The position numbers and the translations under genes are program-made. A stretch of DNA of 64,000 bases from contig JAUXYP010000013.1 of the NCBI GenBank assembly GCA_030694265.1, forward strand, positions 1-64,000. The letters are read 5' to 3'. Each line of letters starts with the position of its first letter. Position 1 is the first letter of the stretch. This stretch comes from Sulfuricurvum sp. (GTDB lineage: Bacteria > Campylobacterota > Campylobacteria > Campylobacterales > Sulfurimonadaceae). Under the pieces are notes generated by a model, which was given only the letters and a program-made list of their open reading frames with translations, did no database searches and was not told where the DNA came from. Below, piece by piece: positions 47,579-58,693 of this stretch.

Positions 47579-47847
47579 TTTGGTGGCGAGATAGTAGAGT
47601 AGGTGTGAATAGGATGGGTGGGACAAACCCACTGGATACGAGTGAAATTTTGAAGCATACGGACTGCCGAAGCATACGCCTGAATAGCGGCAAGAGAAAA
47701 GTATGTTTTACCAAATCCTTTAGGTGCTTGCATCTTTGTCCTTTTTTAACGATGAAGGGATAAAATCCCTTCATCTCCGCTAGCCGCTATGGCACTAAAA
47801 CTTGCCTCTTTGAGGCAGAACTATTTAGCGGATTATAACCAATATTT
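47579..47847 (-). repeat. Structured 269-nt spacer, repeat-like, between mcp and btuB
   Basis: This stretch and the hairpin make up a 314-nt gap without a convincing gene. It holds two hairpins: a perfect 11-bp stem at 47751-47775 (GATGAAGGGAT/ATCCCTTCATC) and TGCCTC/GAGGCA at 47803-47817, nested in CCGCTA (47784)/TAGCGG (47826). GAAGCATACG occurs twice at 47652 and 47669. A minus-strand frame starting at 47733 with a GGA ribosome site runs into btuB and has no recognised match. The second hairpin is followed on the minus strand by AGTTTT and may end the mcp transcript. I have an unverified impression that such stretches recur in relatives. Confidence 0.5.
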
Positions 47848-49419
47848 TTAGGATTTAAAATGCCCAAGCTGCGCGTTAAGATTCGTTGCAGCGTTGTACA
47901 GATCGTTAGCAATGCCGGAAACTTGTTTAATCTCATTTTGATTATTCTCCGAGAGATTGGACATCTCAGAGACTTTAGCAATAATTTCATTGATTTTGAC
48001 GGCCATTGCTTCAGAGGTTTCAACACTTTTTTGGCTGGTTGCTACATTGGTATTGAGCGCATTGGTGGTTGAATCTATTTTGGTGTCAATTTCTTGAGAA
48101 CGCTCTCCCAGTCTTTCGATATTTTGACTATTGGCATTCATCATATCAGAGGAATCTGAGATTGATTGGATGACGACGGAGATGATAGAGTTGATTTCAG
48201 TCAAACTTTTTTGAGTCCGTTCTGCTAGCTTGCGTACTTCATCCGCAACAACTGCGAATCCGCGTCCATGCTCACCTGCGCGAGCAGCTTCAATTGCAGC
48301 ATTTAGAGCGAGGAGGTTGGTTTGATCCGCAATATCAGAAATAATACTAAGAACACCGCTAACACTTGAAGCCTCGCTTGAAAGTTGTGCAAAACGCTCA
48401 CCTAAATCGTTACTCATTTGTGTTGCAGTATAAATTTCATTCGTGATGATATGTGCGATACTGCGGACACTTTCGAGTTCTTTGGCGCTGTTGCGCGTAT
48501 TTTCCAGCGTGTCACGAGCCATGTCTACGCTTTGAGTGAGAGACCGGCCGATTTCGGAAGCAGTTTGGTTGGTATTGTGTGCAAGTGTATTTGCTTTTTC
48601 AGATTGTTGGGATAAATTAGACGCGGCGGTATTGAGTGAAGTTGTTGATCTTACCGCTGCATGAGTTATCTCTTTGGTATCGTTGATGGTGGATTGAATT
48701 TTTTCGATAAACGTATTAACATAACCGCTGGCAATACCGATTTCATCTTTGGTGTTCATGATAGGAAGACGCTTGGTCAAATCCCCATTTCCATGTGCGA
48801 GATCAGCAGAGACATGGTCGAGCTCTTCAATAGGGCCTAAGATACTTCTGCCTGAAACGTAATTGATTGAAATGAGCACAGCCGCTAAAAGACTTCCTAA
48901 AATAAGAAACCATTTGAAAAAGCTGGCTTTAAGGGCATCAAAATAATCCGCTTTATTAATTCCCGGGATAACCCACATATCCCAAGCAGGGATATAACGG
49001 TAGGCAGCAATTTTGTCTTGACCGGTTGTTGCCGAAACGTACTCATAAATCCCTCCGGCTTTATCGGCGCGGATATGATCAATATAATCGTGTCCAGCTT
49101 TATTTTCCCCTTCATCTTTTGGATGAATAGTCATCACACCATCAGCGTTGATAAAATAGACATAACCGCTTGACCCAATCTTTATGCTTTTGATCCCCTC
49201 TTTGAACTCAGCCTCTTCATACGCTTTGGGTTCAATTTTTGAGATGTAATTGACATTTTTTTCTAAGGCATCAGCGACGGTAATCAAGTCGTTGGTCATA
49301 ATGTCCTTTATCGAGCTTGTGGCAAGGAAGTATGCTACAATGACACTGACTAAAACAGCGCCCACAGCGGCTACCAGATTGAAAATAAATTTTGATTTGA
49401 TGGTATTGAATACAGCCAT
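47848..49419 (-). CDS. Methyl-accepting chemotaxis protein with single Cache domain
   Basis: 523 residues: membrane segment (about 12-32), periplasmic sCache domain (35-160, [19 protein letters not shown]), second segment (about 168-190), HAMP, and a long signalling hairpin with the tip [20 protein letters not shown]. Cache receptors bind small organic ligands; the ligand is unknown. Single gene upstream of the cobalamin operon. A possible sigma-28 promoter lies at 49449. Confidence 0.92.
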   Translation of the reverse strand: MAVFNTIKSKFIFNLVAAVGAVLVSVIVAYFLATSSIKDIMTNDLITVADALEKNVNYISKIEPKAYEEAEFKEGIKSIKIGSSGYVYFINADGVMTIHPKDEGENKAGHDYIDHIRADKAGGIYEYVSATTGQDKIAAYRYIPAWDMWVIPGINKADYFDALKASFFKWFLILGSLLAAVLISINYVSGRSILGPIEELDHVSADLAHGNGDLTKRLPIMNTKDEIGIASGYVNTFIEKIQSTINDTKEITHAAVRSTTSLNTAASNLSQQSEKANTLAHNTNQTASEIGRSLTQSVDMARDTLENTRNSAKELESVRSIAHIITNEIYTATQMSNDLGERFAQLSSEASSVSGVLSIISDIADQTNLLALNAAIEAARAGEHGRGFAVVADEVRKLAERTQKSLTEINSIISVVIQSISDSSDMMNANSQNIERLGERSQEIDTKIDSTTNALNTNVATSQKSVETSEAMAVKINEIIAKVSEMSNLSENNQNEIKQVSGIANDLYNAATNLNAQLGHFKS

Positions 49420-49448
49420 GAGGGATGAACCAGCCTTTTGGGTAAATT

Positions 49449-49490
49449 TATCGTTTAAACGATAGTTTTATTAGTTGCCCCATTGTAGTA
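49449..49490 (-). promoter_or_regulatory. Possible sigma-28 promoter and 16-bp perfect palindrome before mcp
   Basis: TATCGTTTAAACGATA (49449-49464) is a perfect palindrome. Read toward mcp, AACGATAA resembles the sigma-28 -10 element (GCCGATAA), with CTAA 15 nt before it as a partial -35 (TAAA). Chemoreceptor genes in this phylum are often FliA-dependent. Confidence 0.35.
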
Positions 49491-49534
49491 CCCCTTTGAT
49501 AAAGCGCTTCTGAAATAAGGATAAGTTTAATTTT

Positions 49535-50872
49535 ATGAGATTTTCACATTTAGAACAGATTGTTCATTATTTACAGCGTTTTAAGCAGATCAATAATGCG
49601 TATCGGCTTAGTGATACCCAGATCCGTTTGGTTTTTGACAATAACTGTGTAATGACTTTTGAGATGCGACGCGACAATCCGAGTATTTTTATGGCGCCAA
49701 CCGCCGAGCGGGGGAAAATGTACCAAGCCCCGTTTGATGTATTGCTCTCCAAAAGGTTTGCTCGTTCAACGATTCAATCGGTTACACTTCATAACAATGA
49801 TAAACTTATTCGTATCGTAGTGAGTCAAAGCGGCTCATATAAGAGCGAAATTACAATGCTTCAGCTGGAATTTACCGGTAAACATACCAATGCGATTCTT
49901 TTGGACAGGGATGAAAAAGTGCTCGAAGCACTGCGGCATGTGGATACAGAAGTATCGGTTCGTACCGTGCGTGTAGGCCAAACGCTCATCAATCCACCGC
50001 CACCGTCATTTACGCCAAAAGCGTATCCGATTGCCGATGTGGGGATGTTTTTACAAGATGCGTATACCGAATACAGCAGCGGAATTTTGGAGAGATTAAA
50101 GCGTGAAAAAACGGCTTTGATCGCCAAGCGTTTGGAGCAATTAAAAAGTCACTTGGCACAGCTTGAGGATGAAGAGCTCTTGGCAAAAGAGGCGCTTAAA
50201 TGCCAGAATCTCGGTCATCTTATCTTGGCAAACTTACAGTCGATTAAAGGCTACGAGACCCATTTGAAACTACATGATTTCGATGGTACTCCAGTTGAGT
50301 TTGAGGTTCCCCCTGGGTGTAGAGATGCGAGCACGATGGCACAGTGTTTTTTTAAACGTTCGAAAAAAGCAAAACAAAAAGGGCGAGGGTTGTATCAAGA
50401 ACGGGAAAACCTGGAAGAAAAGATTCGGCACATAGAGCTGTTTATGCAGACGATTAGCGAGGCAAAGAGTCCTGAAGAGATCGCATTGTTATTTCCGCCT
50501 AAAACTCTTGGAACGAAAGCCAAGCCCGCGGTAAAGCCTTCGGAGAGCATCGCAGAGTTCTGGATTGAGGGGCATAAGGTATCGTTGGGAAAAAGTGAAA
50601 AAGGGAATATTCAGCTACTACAAAAGTCACGTGCCCGCGACATATGGCTCCACCTGAAAGACCGTCCCTCTGCTCATGTAATCATTACGACGGATAAACA
50701 GCAGTTAAGTGAAAAGATACTGCAAGCAGCAGCGAAACTGTGTGTTGACTTCTCGGTATTTGAAAAAGGGCGCTATTTGGTCGATTATACTCCACGTCGT
50801 GACGTAAAAGTTCAAAGCGGAGCCAATGTCCTGTATACGGATGCCAAAACGATAATGGTGGACAAGGGTTAG
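49535..50872 (+). CDS. rqcH: RqcH/NFACT-family ribosome quality-control protein
   Basis: 445 residues: NFACT-N domain (1-170, LEFTGKHTNAILLD), coiled-coil middle (180-330, many Leu/Glu/Lys), and NFACT-R domain with RDIWLHLKDRPSAHVII near 370. RqcH binds stalled 50S subunits and adds alanine tails to nascent chains. Shorter than the 570-residue Bacillus protein, but RqcH is known in this phylum. Starts in an intergenic region 115 nt after mcp. Confidence 0.85.
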   Translation: MRFSHLEQIVHYLQRFKQINNAYRLSDTQIRLVFDNNCVMTFEMRRDNPSIFMAPTAERGKMYQAPFDVLLSKRFARSTIQSVTLHNNDKLIRIVVSQSGSYKSEITMLQLEFTGKHTNAILLDRDEKVLEALRHVDTEVSVRTVRVGQTLINPPPPSFTPKAYPIADVGMFLQDAYTEYSSGILERLKREKTALIAKRLEQLKSHLAQLEDEELLAKEALKCQNLGHLILANLQSIKGYETHLKLHDFDGTPVEFEVPPGCRDASTMAQCFFKRSKKAKQKGRGLYQERENLEEKIRHIELFMQTISEAKSPEEIALLFPPKTLGTKAKPAVKPSESIAEFWIEGHKVSLGKSEKGNIQLLQKSRARDIWLHLKDRPSAHVIITTDKQQLSEKILQAAAKLCVDFSVFEKGRYLVDYTPRRDVKVQSGANVLYTDAKTIMVDKG

Positions 50873-50897
50873 AGCGACAGTAGATGAGGTGAGTGCA

Positions 50898-51203
50898 ATG
50901 GCAATCGGTCCTGTTGGAAATGCGATCTATGTAAATCAGCAAATGGCGAGTGTGGCAAGTGATAAAAATGTTCAATTGAACCGTTTTGAGCTCCAAGCAT
51001 TGGCAGCACAAGTGATCATGCAAGATCAAGAAAAAGAGGTTCTGGAAGTCCGCCCCACCGAAGAAAATCAGCCAGTTGACCCTGATCGCGAACACACCAA
51101 AGAACAAGCCGAACAAGAAGAGCGACGCTCAGAACATCACGAGAATGAATCTTCCCAGGAAGAAGCGTCAAAACCCCTTCATATCTTAGATATTAAAGTG
51201 TGA
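50898..51203 (+). CDS. Small acidic/glutamate-rich protein, not recognised
   Basis: 101 residues from the ATG at 50898 (AGGTGA ribosome site; a GTG at 50889 is in frame). The N-terminal third is neutral (AIGPVGNAIYVNQQMASVAS), the middle and C-terminal parts are very rich in Glu, Gln and Asp and are likely disordered, ending LHILDIKV. No signal peptide. Between rqcH and cdsA in the same direction. Confidence 0.65.
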   Translation: MAIGPVGNAIYVNQQMASVASDKNVQLNRFELQALAAQVIMQDQEKEVLEVRPTEENQPVDPDREHTKEQAEQEERRSEHHENESSQEEASKPLHILDIKV

Positions 51204-51254
51204 TTACGCTATACTCGCGATTAATAGTTACGCTCATAAGATAGGATACGCACG

Positions 51255-52016
51255 ATGCAAGCGACGAACAGTGGATTACAAACTCGAATAATAACTGCAG
51301 TTTTTTTGGGGCTTGGAGTGCTCGCGATTGGATTGATCAATAATTTTTGGTTGATTTGGCTTGCCCTTGGGGTTGTGTATCTTTTAGCGTTTCACGAAGC
51401 CAATCGCCTTTTTGGTATCCATAATAATGCACTGTATGCGTATGCGGCGATTCTTTGGATTGCGGCGGCTTTGTACCCTTACGGCGAGGACCTTATTCTG
51501 ATTGCAGGAATTATTTTTGCCGGCGCTGTTGCCTATACGCAGAATATTCCGCATAAAAACTTTTTACCTTTTCTTTACCCAACCGCAGGGATGTTATTCA
51601 CTCTCAGTTTGTACGAAGAGTATGGGATTGGGGCGCTTTTATGGCTTCTTGTTGTGGTTGCTGCTGCGGATATCGGAGCTTATTTTGTTGGTAAAAGCAT
51701 CGGTAAAACTCCTTTTAGCGCGTCCTCTCCGAATAAAACACGTGAAGGGGTTTATGGAGGAGTTGTTACTGCAACGATTGCCGGATTTTTTGTCGGTATT
51801 ACTATCGTTGAAGACATCCCTCAGGCCATCATAATTTCGTTGATGGCGGCTATCGGATCGGTATTTGGAGATCTTTTTGAGAGTTATCTAAAACGTCAGG
51901 CAGGCGTCAAAGACAGTGGTTCGATCCTTCCGGGCCATGGTGGTGTGCTTGATCGAATTGATGGGTACTTATTTTCATCCATTATCATGTTGGTTCTTTT
52001 ACGGGGTCTTGCTTGA
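51255..52016 (+). CDS. cdsA: Phosphatidate cytidylyltransferase
   Basis: 253 residues, about eight membrane segments. C-terminal signature SVFGDLFESYLKRQAGVKDS and LPGHGGVLDRIDGY. Makes CDP-diacylglycerol for phospholipid synthesis. Its stop overlaps the dxr start. Confidence 0.95.
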   Translation: MQATNSGLQTRIITAVFLGLGVLAIGLINNFWLIWLALGVVYLLAFHEANRLFGIHNNALYAYAAILWIAAALYPYGEDLILIAGIIFAGAVAYTQNIPHKNFLPFLYPTAGMLFTLSLYEEYGIGALLWLLVVVAAADIGAYFVGKSIGKTPFSASSPNKTREGVYGGVVTATIAGFFVGITIVEDIPQAIIISLMAAIGSVFGDLFESYLKRQAGVKDSGSILPGHGGVLDRIDGYLFSSIIMLVLLRGLA

Positions 52017-53086
52017 TCCTTTTGGGATCAACGGGTTCCATAGGGGTCAACGCTCTAGCGATTGCCCAGCAGTTTGGACTGCACGTGGACGTATTGGTTG
52101 CAGGGCGTAATATTGCTCTTTTAAATCAACAGATACAGAAACATAAGCCTTCAGTGGTGATTGTGGCTGACGGAGTGGATCTTTCCAGCATAGATCACCC
52201 TCGTGTATTTCAAGGAGAAGAGGCCATACTAGAGGTCATTGCTTCATCAAGCTCTATGTTGGTTATTAATGCGCTTGTGGGTTTTGCAGGATTGCGGCCT
52301 ACGCTCAAAGCCATTGAATGCGGTAAACGTGTGGCATTGGCGAACAAAGAGTCCTTGGTAGCGGCGGGTGCGTTTATGGACATTTCCAAAATACAGCCCA
52401 TCGACAGTGAACATTTCGGTCTTTGGTATTTGAACAACAGCTCTCGTCCCATACAGCGAATGCTTATCACAGCAAGCGGCGGTGCGTTTAGAGACTGGCC
52501 TATTGAAAAAATTCAAGAAGCAACGCTCAAAGATGCGTTAAATCACCCAAACTGGTCCATGGGGCAGAAGATCACAATAGACAGTGCCTCAATGATGAAT
52601 AAAATGTTTGAACTTCTTGAAGCCCGATGGCTTTTTGGTGAGGGGGAATACGATGCGGTTATTGAAACGAAATCGATTATTCATGCCCTTATCGATTACT
52701 GTGACGGTTCAACCACAGCCCATATCGCACGTGCCAATATGCAGTTGCCTATCGCTTATGCATTGATGGGACAGACGGATCAAAAGATCCTGCCGTCGGT
52801 TAATTTACTGGAAGTAGGTTCATTGGAGTTTCGTGAAATTACCGTAGAGCGCTACCCGATATGGGAGATACGACAAGAGTTGTTGCACCGTCCAAAACGA
52901 GGGGTTGTCGTCAATGCTGCCAATGAAGCTGCCATTGAGCTTTTTGTAGAGGGTAAAATCAGTTTTTTAGATATTTCAAAACAGGTTATTCATGCGTTTG
53001 AACATTTCGATGAAGAACCAAAAAATATTGAGGATGTTTTTCACATCGATCGTGAAGTCCGTCACTATGTTAGGAGTCGCGCTTGA
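52013..53086 (+). CDS. dxr: 1-deoxy-D-xylulose 5-phosphate reductoisomerase
   Basis: 357 residues beginning ILLGSTGSIGVNALAI, the NADPH-binding start of the family. Also LANKESLVAAG and TIDSASMMNKMFE (metal and substrate loop). Second step of the MEP isoprenoid pathway. The only fitting start is TTG at 52013, overlapping the cdsA stop (TTGA). The start codon is unusual but conserved geometry supports it. Confidence 0.94.
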   Translation: MILLGSTGSIGVNALAIAQQFGLHVDVLVAGRNIALLNQQIQKHKPSVVIVADGVDLSSIDHPRVFQGEEAILEVIASSSSMLVINALVGFAGLRPTLKAIECGKRVALANKESLVAAGAFMDISKIQPIDSEHFGLWYLNNSSRPIQRMLITASGGAFRDWPIEKIQEATLKDALNHPNWSMGQKITIDSASMMNKMFELLEARWLFGEGEYDAVIETKSIIHALIDYCDGSTTAHIARANMQLPIAYALMGQTDQKILPSVNLLEVGSLEFREITVERYPIWEIRQELLHRPKRGVVVNAANEAAIELFVEGKISFLDISKQVIHAFEHFDEEPKNIEDVFHIDREVRHYVRSRA

Positions 53087-53616
53087 GAGCTAAAACCTTA
53101 TTGTTGCATGGATGGGGAGGCAGCGATAGCCCTCATTGGCAAGCATGGCTTGCAGGTGAAATCGCCAAAGATTATGGGATAGTTGCCTTCCCTCTTTTAG
53201 ACAATCCTCATTTTCCTACCAAGAACCGATGGATGCAGCAGGTAAAAATGCTTCTTGAGGAATTTAAACCCGATGTGGTTATCTGCCATTCTCTTGCGAA
53301 TATTCTATGGTTTCATCTCTGTGAAGAAGGGGAGATAGATCCCGTCAAACGGCTCCTTTTGGTGGCGCCACCCCGTCTTGACCTGGAATTGGACACGATA
53401 AAAAGTTTTTTTCCAGTATCTATTCCTGATTTTCTATACGCCGATGAAGCAATGCTGGTTACCTCTGACAATGATCCTTACATGACGTCGCTTGAGGCTG
53501 ATGCGCTGCACGAAGAACTGGATATACATAGGCTCGTCTTGGAAAATGCAGGACACATTAATGCCGATAGCGGTTTTGGTGAATGGCCATGGGTAAAAGA
53601 ATGGGTAAAGGGATGA
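53083..53616 (+). CDS. RBBP9/YdeN-family serine hydrolase
   Basis: 177 residues, alpha/beta hydrolase of the RBBP9 type: start [18 protein letters not shown], nucleophile Ser in [12 protein letters not shown] (CHSLA rather than the usual GHSLG), Asp in SDNDPYM, His in [13 protein letters not shown]. Substrate unknown. TTG start overlapping the dxr stop; its end overlaps tsaD by 4 nt. Confidence 0.85.
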   Translation: MRAKTLLLHGWGGSDSPHWQAWLAGEIAKDYGIVAFPLLDNPHFPTKNRWMQQVKMLLEEFKPDVVICHSLANILWFHLCEEGEIDPVKRLLLVAPPRLDLELDTIKSFFPVSIPDFLYADEAMLVTSDNDPYMTSLEADALHEELDIHRLVLENAGHINADSGFGEWPWVKEWVKG

Positions 53617-54590
53617 TTTTAAGTATTGAGAGCAGTTGTGATGACAGCTCAATCTCTATTACCGACATAGCAACCAAAAAACTCCTCTACCACAAAAAAA
53701 TTTCTCAAGAACTGGAACATTCAAAATACGGCGGTGTCGTTCCAGAGCTTGCAAGCCGTTTGCATGCACTTGCTCTTCCGGCAATTTTAGAAGAGTGCAA
53801 GCCGTGGTTCGATCAGCTCAAAGCTATTGCAGTAACCAATGAGCCAGGGTTGGCGGTAACCCTCATTGAGGGTGTAGTGATGGCAAAGGCATTAAGCATT
53901 TCCCTTAATATCCCAATATTACCTATTAACCACCTCAAAGGACATATCTATTCCCTTTTTATTGGAAAAGAAGCGCAATTCCCCATGACGGTTCTTTTGG
54001 TCTCAGGCGGGCACACGCAAGTTATTGAAGTTACCTCCCATGATGTAATGAATACAGTCGCGACAACGATGGATGACAGCTATGGAGAAAGCTTTGATAA
54101 GGTTGCCAAGATGATGGGGCTTGGATACCCTGGCGGACCGTTAATAGAGAAGCTTGCCCTTCTCGGAGATGCTAGCCGTTTTCTTTTTACGGTGCCGTTA
54201 TGGCAATCGCCACTGATAGCGTTTAGCTATTCGGGACTAAAAAACCAAGTACGACTGAGCGTTGAATCAAGTTGCGTAGAAGATTATCCCCACATCGCGA
54301 GTGCCTTTCAGAAAACAGCTACGGATCATTTGATACAAAAACTCAAAAAATATTTTAAATCATATAAACCTGAACGCTTTGCAATTGTTGGGGGTGCCAG
54401 TGCTAATCTCTATCTACGGGCAGAGATTGACAACCTCCTTTCTCCTTACAAAGCTCCGTTGCTCCTGGCACCATTGGAGTTTTGCTCCGACAACGCTGCT
54501 ATGATTGGAAGATGTGCAGTAGAAGAGTATGTGCGAGGCAATTTCGTAAACTATGATGAGATTGTGGTTAATCCGCGGTGTAAACTGTAA
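53613..54590 (+). CDS. tsaD: tRNA threonylcarbamoyladenosine transferase subunit TsaD
   Basis: 325 residues from the ATG at 53613 ([13 protein letters not shown], the family start). Metal-binding HxxxH in [10 protein letters not shown] and the family segments VSGGHTQVI and FPGGP-like [13 protein letters not shown]. Makes t6A37 of ANN-reading tRNAs with TsaB/C/E. An AAAGGG ribosome site precedes the ATG. Confidence 0.95.
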   Translation: MILSIESSCDDSSISITDIATKKLLYHKKISQELEHSKYGGVVPELASRLHALALPAILEECKPWFDQLKAIAVTNEPGLAVTLIEGVVMAKALSISLNIPILPINHLKGHIYSLFIGKEAQFPMTVLLVSGGHTQVIEVTSHDVMNTVATTMDDSYGESFDKVAKMMGLGYPGGPLIEKLALLGDASRFLFTVPLWQSPLIAFSYSGLKNQVRLSVESSCVEDYPHIASAFQKTATDHLIQKLKKYFKSYKPERFAIVGGASANLYLRAEIDNLLSPYKAPLLLAPLEFCSDNAAMIGRCAVEEYVRGNFVNYDEIVVNPRCKL

Positions 54591-54607
54591 GTATTCTTAA
54601 ATCCATA

Positions 54608-54631
54608 AATCTCTTTCATACTTCAGAGATT
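54608..54631 (+). terminator. Inverted repeat after tsaD, weak terminator or operator
   Basis: AATCTCT (54608-54614) pairs with AGAGATT (54625-54631), loop of 10. Followed by AATTATTCATTT. Lies between the tsaD stop and the tpx promoter; a role as tpx operator is also possible. Confidence 0.35.
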
Positions 54632-54684
54632 AATTATTCATTTCATGTACAATATCGCCATAAAATTAAACACAGGAGCCCAAG

Positions 54685-55188
54685 ATGGCAACGACTAAAT
54701 TCAAAGGTACAGACGTAGAACTTTTAGGAAATACAGTAAATGTTGGCGATAAAGCTCCAGCTATTACAGTAGTTAATTCTGCAGGTCTTGGTGACATTAC
54801 TGTAGGTGGCGCAACAGGTAAAAAACAACTAATCATCGTTGTTCCTTCATTGGATACTGGCGTTTGTGCTACTGAAACTCGTAACTTTAACGCAAAAGCT
54901 GCTGGTCTTAAAGACGTTACAGTAACTATCGTATCTCTTGACCTTCCATTTGCTGCTGGCCGTTTTTGCCAAGCTGAAGGTATTGATAACTTGACAGTAT
55001 GTTCTGACTTCCGTAACAAAGAATTTGCAAACGCTTATGGTGTATTGCTTGGTGGTTCTGTTCTTGCTGGTGTAACTTGCCGCGCAATCTTCGCTGTTAA
55101 TGCAGAAGGAATCGTAACTTACAAAGAAATCGTTCCTGAAATCACTGAAGAGCCAAACTACGATGCTGCATTGGCTTCTGTAGCGTAA
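54685..55188 (+). CDS. tpx: Thiol peroxidase
   Basis: 167 residues, atypical 2-Cys peroxiredoxin: peroxidatic C61 (PSLDTGVCATETRNF) and resolving C95 (GRFCQAEGI). Reduces peroxides with thioredoxin. Codon choice looks unlike its neighbours (many GCT, GTT, GGT, CGT, AAC), as expected for an abundant protein. Own promoter region (TACAAT near 54646) and a strong terminator after it. Confidence 0.96.
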   Translation: MATTKFKGTDVELLGNTVNVGDKAPAITVVNSAGLGDITVGGATGKKQLIIVVPSLDTGVCATETRNFNAKAAGLKDVTVTIVSLDLPFAAGRFCQAEGIDNLTVCSDFRNKEFANAYGVLLGGSVLAGVTCRAIFAVNAEGIVTYKEIVPEITEEPNYDAALASVA

Positions 55189-55202
55189 TCTTTTCTATCA
55201 AG

Positions 55203-55254
55203 AGCCAAGGGAATTTATTCCCATGGCTAAAAGCGCTTGCCTTTCGGGGCAAGC
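55203..55254. terminator. Double hairpin terminator after tpx
   Basis: First stem AGCCA(A)GGGAA/TTCCC(A)TGGCT at 55203-55228, second GCTTGCC/GGCAAGC at 55235-55254 followed by TTCTTCTTCTCTC. On the minus strand the second stem is followed by GCTTTT, so it may serve both convergent genes. Confidence 0.72.
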
Positions 55255-55283
55255 TTCTTCTTCTCTCTATGTATCTTCCTTAA

Positions 55284-55901
55284 TTATTTACAAATAACAC
55301 TTGCACCTCGATCTGTTTTTGAAACGGTACACGCGTAGCGTCCATCGAGTGTAATTATGGCACGGGCGAATTTTGCATGATAGGTTACTTTTATTTTTGC
55401 ATAAGGAGAGGCGGATAAATTCTTTTCATAAGGGCTAAAAGAGGCAGTATGTATAAAGTCGATAATAATACTACTAGGATCTCCAAGGCTAAAAGAGCGC
55501 AATATCGGGTCTTTAGTCAGTAGTGAAATTTGGTTTCCGGAATGGACAAATTGGATAAATCCATTATTGGCATTCGATGACTTGCTTACTGCGGTATCTG
55601 GTGCCGTTTTTTGGCTTCCGTATTGTGAGAGAACGAGAGGATGATGCCAATCGATACTTTGATCGATCTCAAGCTTGCGTGTTTCAAAGCTTCCATCAAC
55701 ATTTTGAAAAGTAAAAGTGGCTTCTTTGAGAACACGTGCTTGATCAGGGAAACTATAGGTCATGGACGTAAGGGGTGGCTTGTGAATAACCGTATTAGAG
55801 GAAATAGGCATGGTAGAACTCTCAGCGGTTGAGAAAAATGGGTTCTCTCTGGCAAAGGTTGCGCAAGCTACTATTAGTGAAATATAAAGTACTTTATTCA
55901 T
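55284..55901 (-). CDS. AMIN-domain periplasmic protein
   Basis: 205 residues: signal peptide (about 1-17), a variable region, and a C-terminal AMIN-like domain (ISLLTKDPILRSFSLGD, IIIDFIHTASFSPY, IKVTYHAKFARAIITLDG). AMIN domains attach envelope proteins to peptidoglycan or the septum. Overlaps the FtsB-like gene by 4 nt, which supports a cell-envelope role. The Cys pair at the C-terminus (YACTVSK, VICK) may form a disulfide. Confidence 0.75.
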   Translation of the reverse strand: MNKVLYISLIVACATFARENPFFSTAESSTMPISSNTVIHKPPLTSMTYSFPDQARVLKEATFTFQNVDGSFETRKLEIDQSIDWHHPLVLSQYGSQKTAPDTAVSKSSNANNGFIQFVHSGNQISLLTKDPILRSFSLGDPSSIIIDFIHTASFSPYEKNLSASPYAKIKVTYHAKFARAIITLDGRYACTVSKTDRGASVICK

Positions 55902-56214
55902 GGGGTAGCTCCATTTTCAATCGGGACGGTGTCAGAATCGAGCTCTTTAAGCTCAAAATATTGTTTTTGTAAAGCGGCATTTTGTGTTTTCAGGTTTTCA
56001 ATATCATCGGAGAGAAAGGATTGGTACTCTTCGAGTTGAAATAATACAGATAAAGAGTTATTCCCAAAAATCAAAACACCTAAATAAAACAAGATGGCAA
56101 GAACGAATCCGCAAGCGACTAAAAATTTTGGGGTTGAGAGGCCAAAACGGCGCTCACTAAAACTTTGATAGTGCTGCTCATCGTACAGTATCTGCTCATG
56201 TTCTTCCGGAGTCA

Positions 56215-56215
<1 letters not shown>
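55898..56215 (-). CDS. FtsB/DivIC-like septum protein
   Basis: 105 residues: short cytoplasmic tail, one membrane segment (about 29-50), and a coiled coil (about 55-95, EEYQSFLSDDIENLKTQNAAL). This is the shape of FtsB-type division proteins, which tie FtsQ and FtsL together. Identity rests on shape and on its place after eno, not on a diagnostic motif. ATG overlaps the eno stop. Confidence 0.65.
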
Positions 56216-58520
<2,305 letters not shown>

Positions 58521-58563
58521 GTCTATTCTCTCCTGAAAGGGTTTGATTCTAAATTTAAGTAAT

Positions 58564-58611
58564 AATATGACATATTGAAATATATTTTAAAAATATGACA
58601 AATTGCAATAT
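58564..58611. repeat. Two 20-bp direct repeats in the recA/mqnD intergenic region
   Basis: AATATGACATATTGAAATAT (58564-58583) and AATATGACAAATTGCAATAT (58592-58611), 18 of 20 identical, starts 28 bp apart. Position fits the recA promoter. No LexA-type box is visible. Possible binding site of a regulator; AT-richness makes chance matches easier. Confidence 0.5.
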
Positions 58612-58693
58612 TAAGAATACACATATAATAGAGATATTTTAGCGTTATTTGGTTAAAATCTAATTGATTTGATATGTTCAAGAGGAATTTTCA

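Noticed and set aside
47497-47733. 78-codon minus-strand frame upstream of btuB (start at 47733)
   Set aside because: Has a plausible GGA ribosome site, but no recognisable match, overlaps the btuB start and lies in structured repeat-like DNA. Not called as a gene.
47534-47850. Canonical cobalamin riboswitch
   Set aside because: I looked on the minus strand for the B12 box and for the GGUGAAAAUCC/CCCGCnACUGU core and did not find them. Only the hairpin at the ribosome site is reported.
58521-58693. LexA/SOS box before recA
   Set aside because: No CTGT-N8-ACAG or GAAC-N4-GTTC type palindrome is visible; only the direct repeats are reported.
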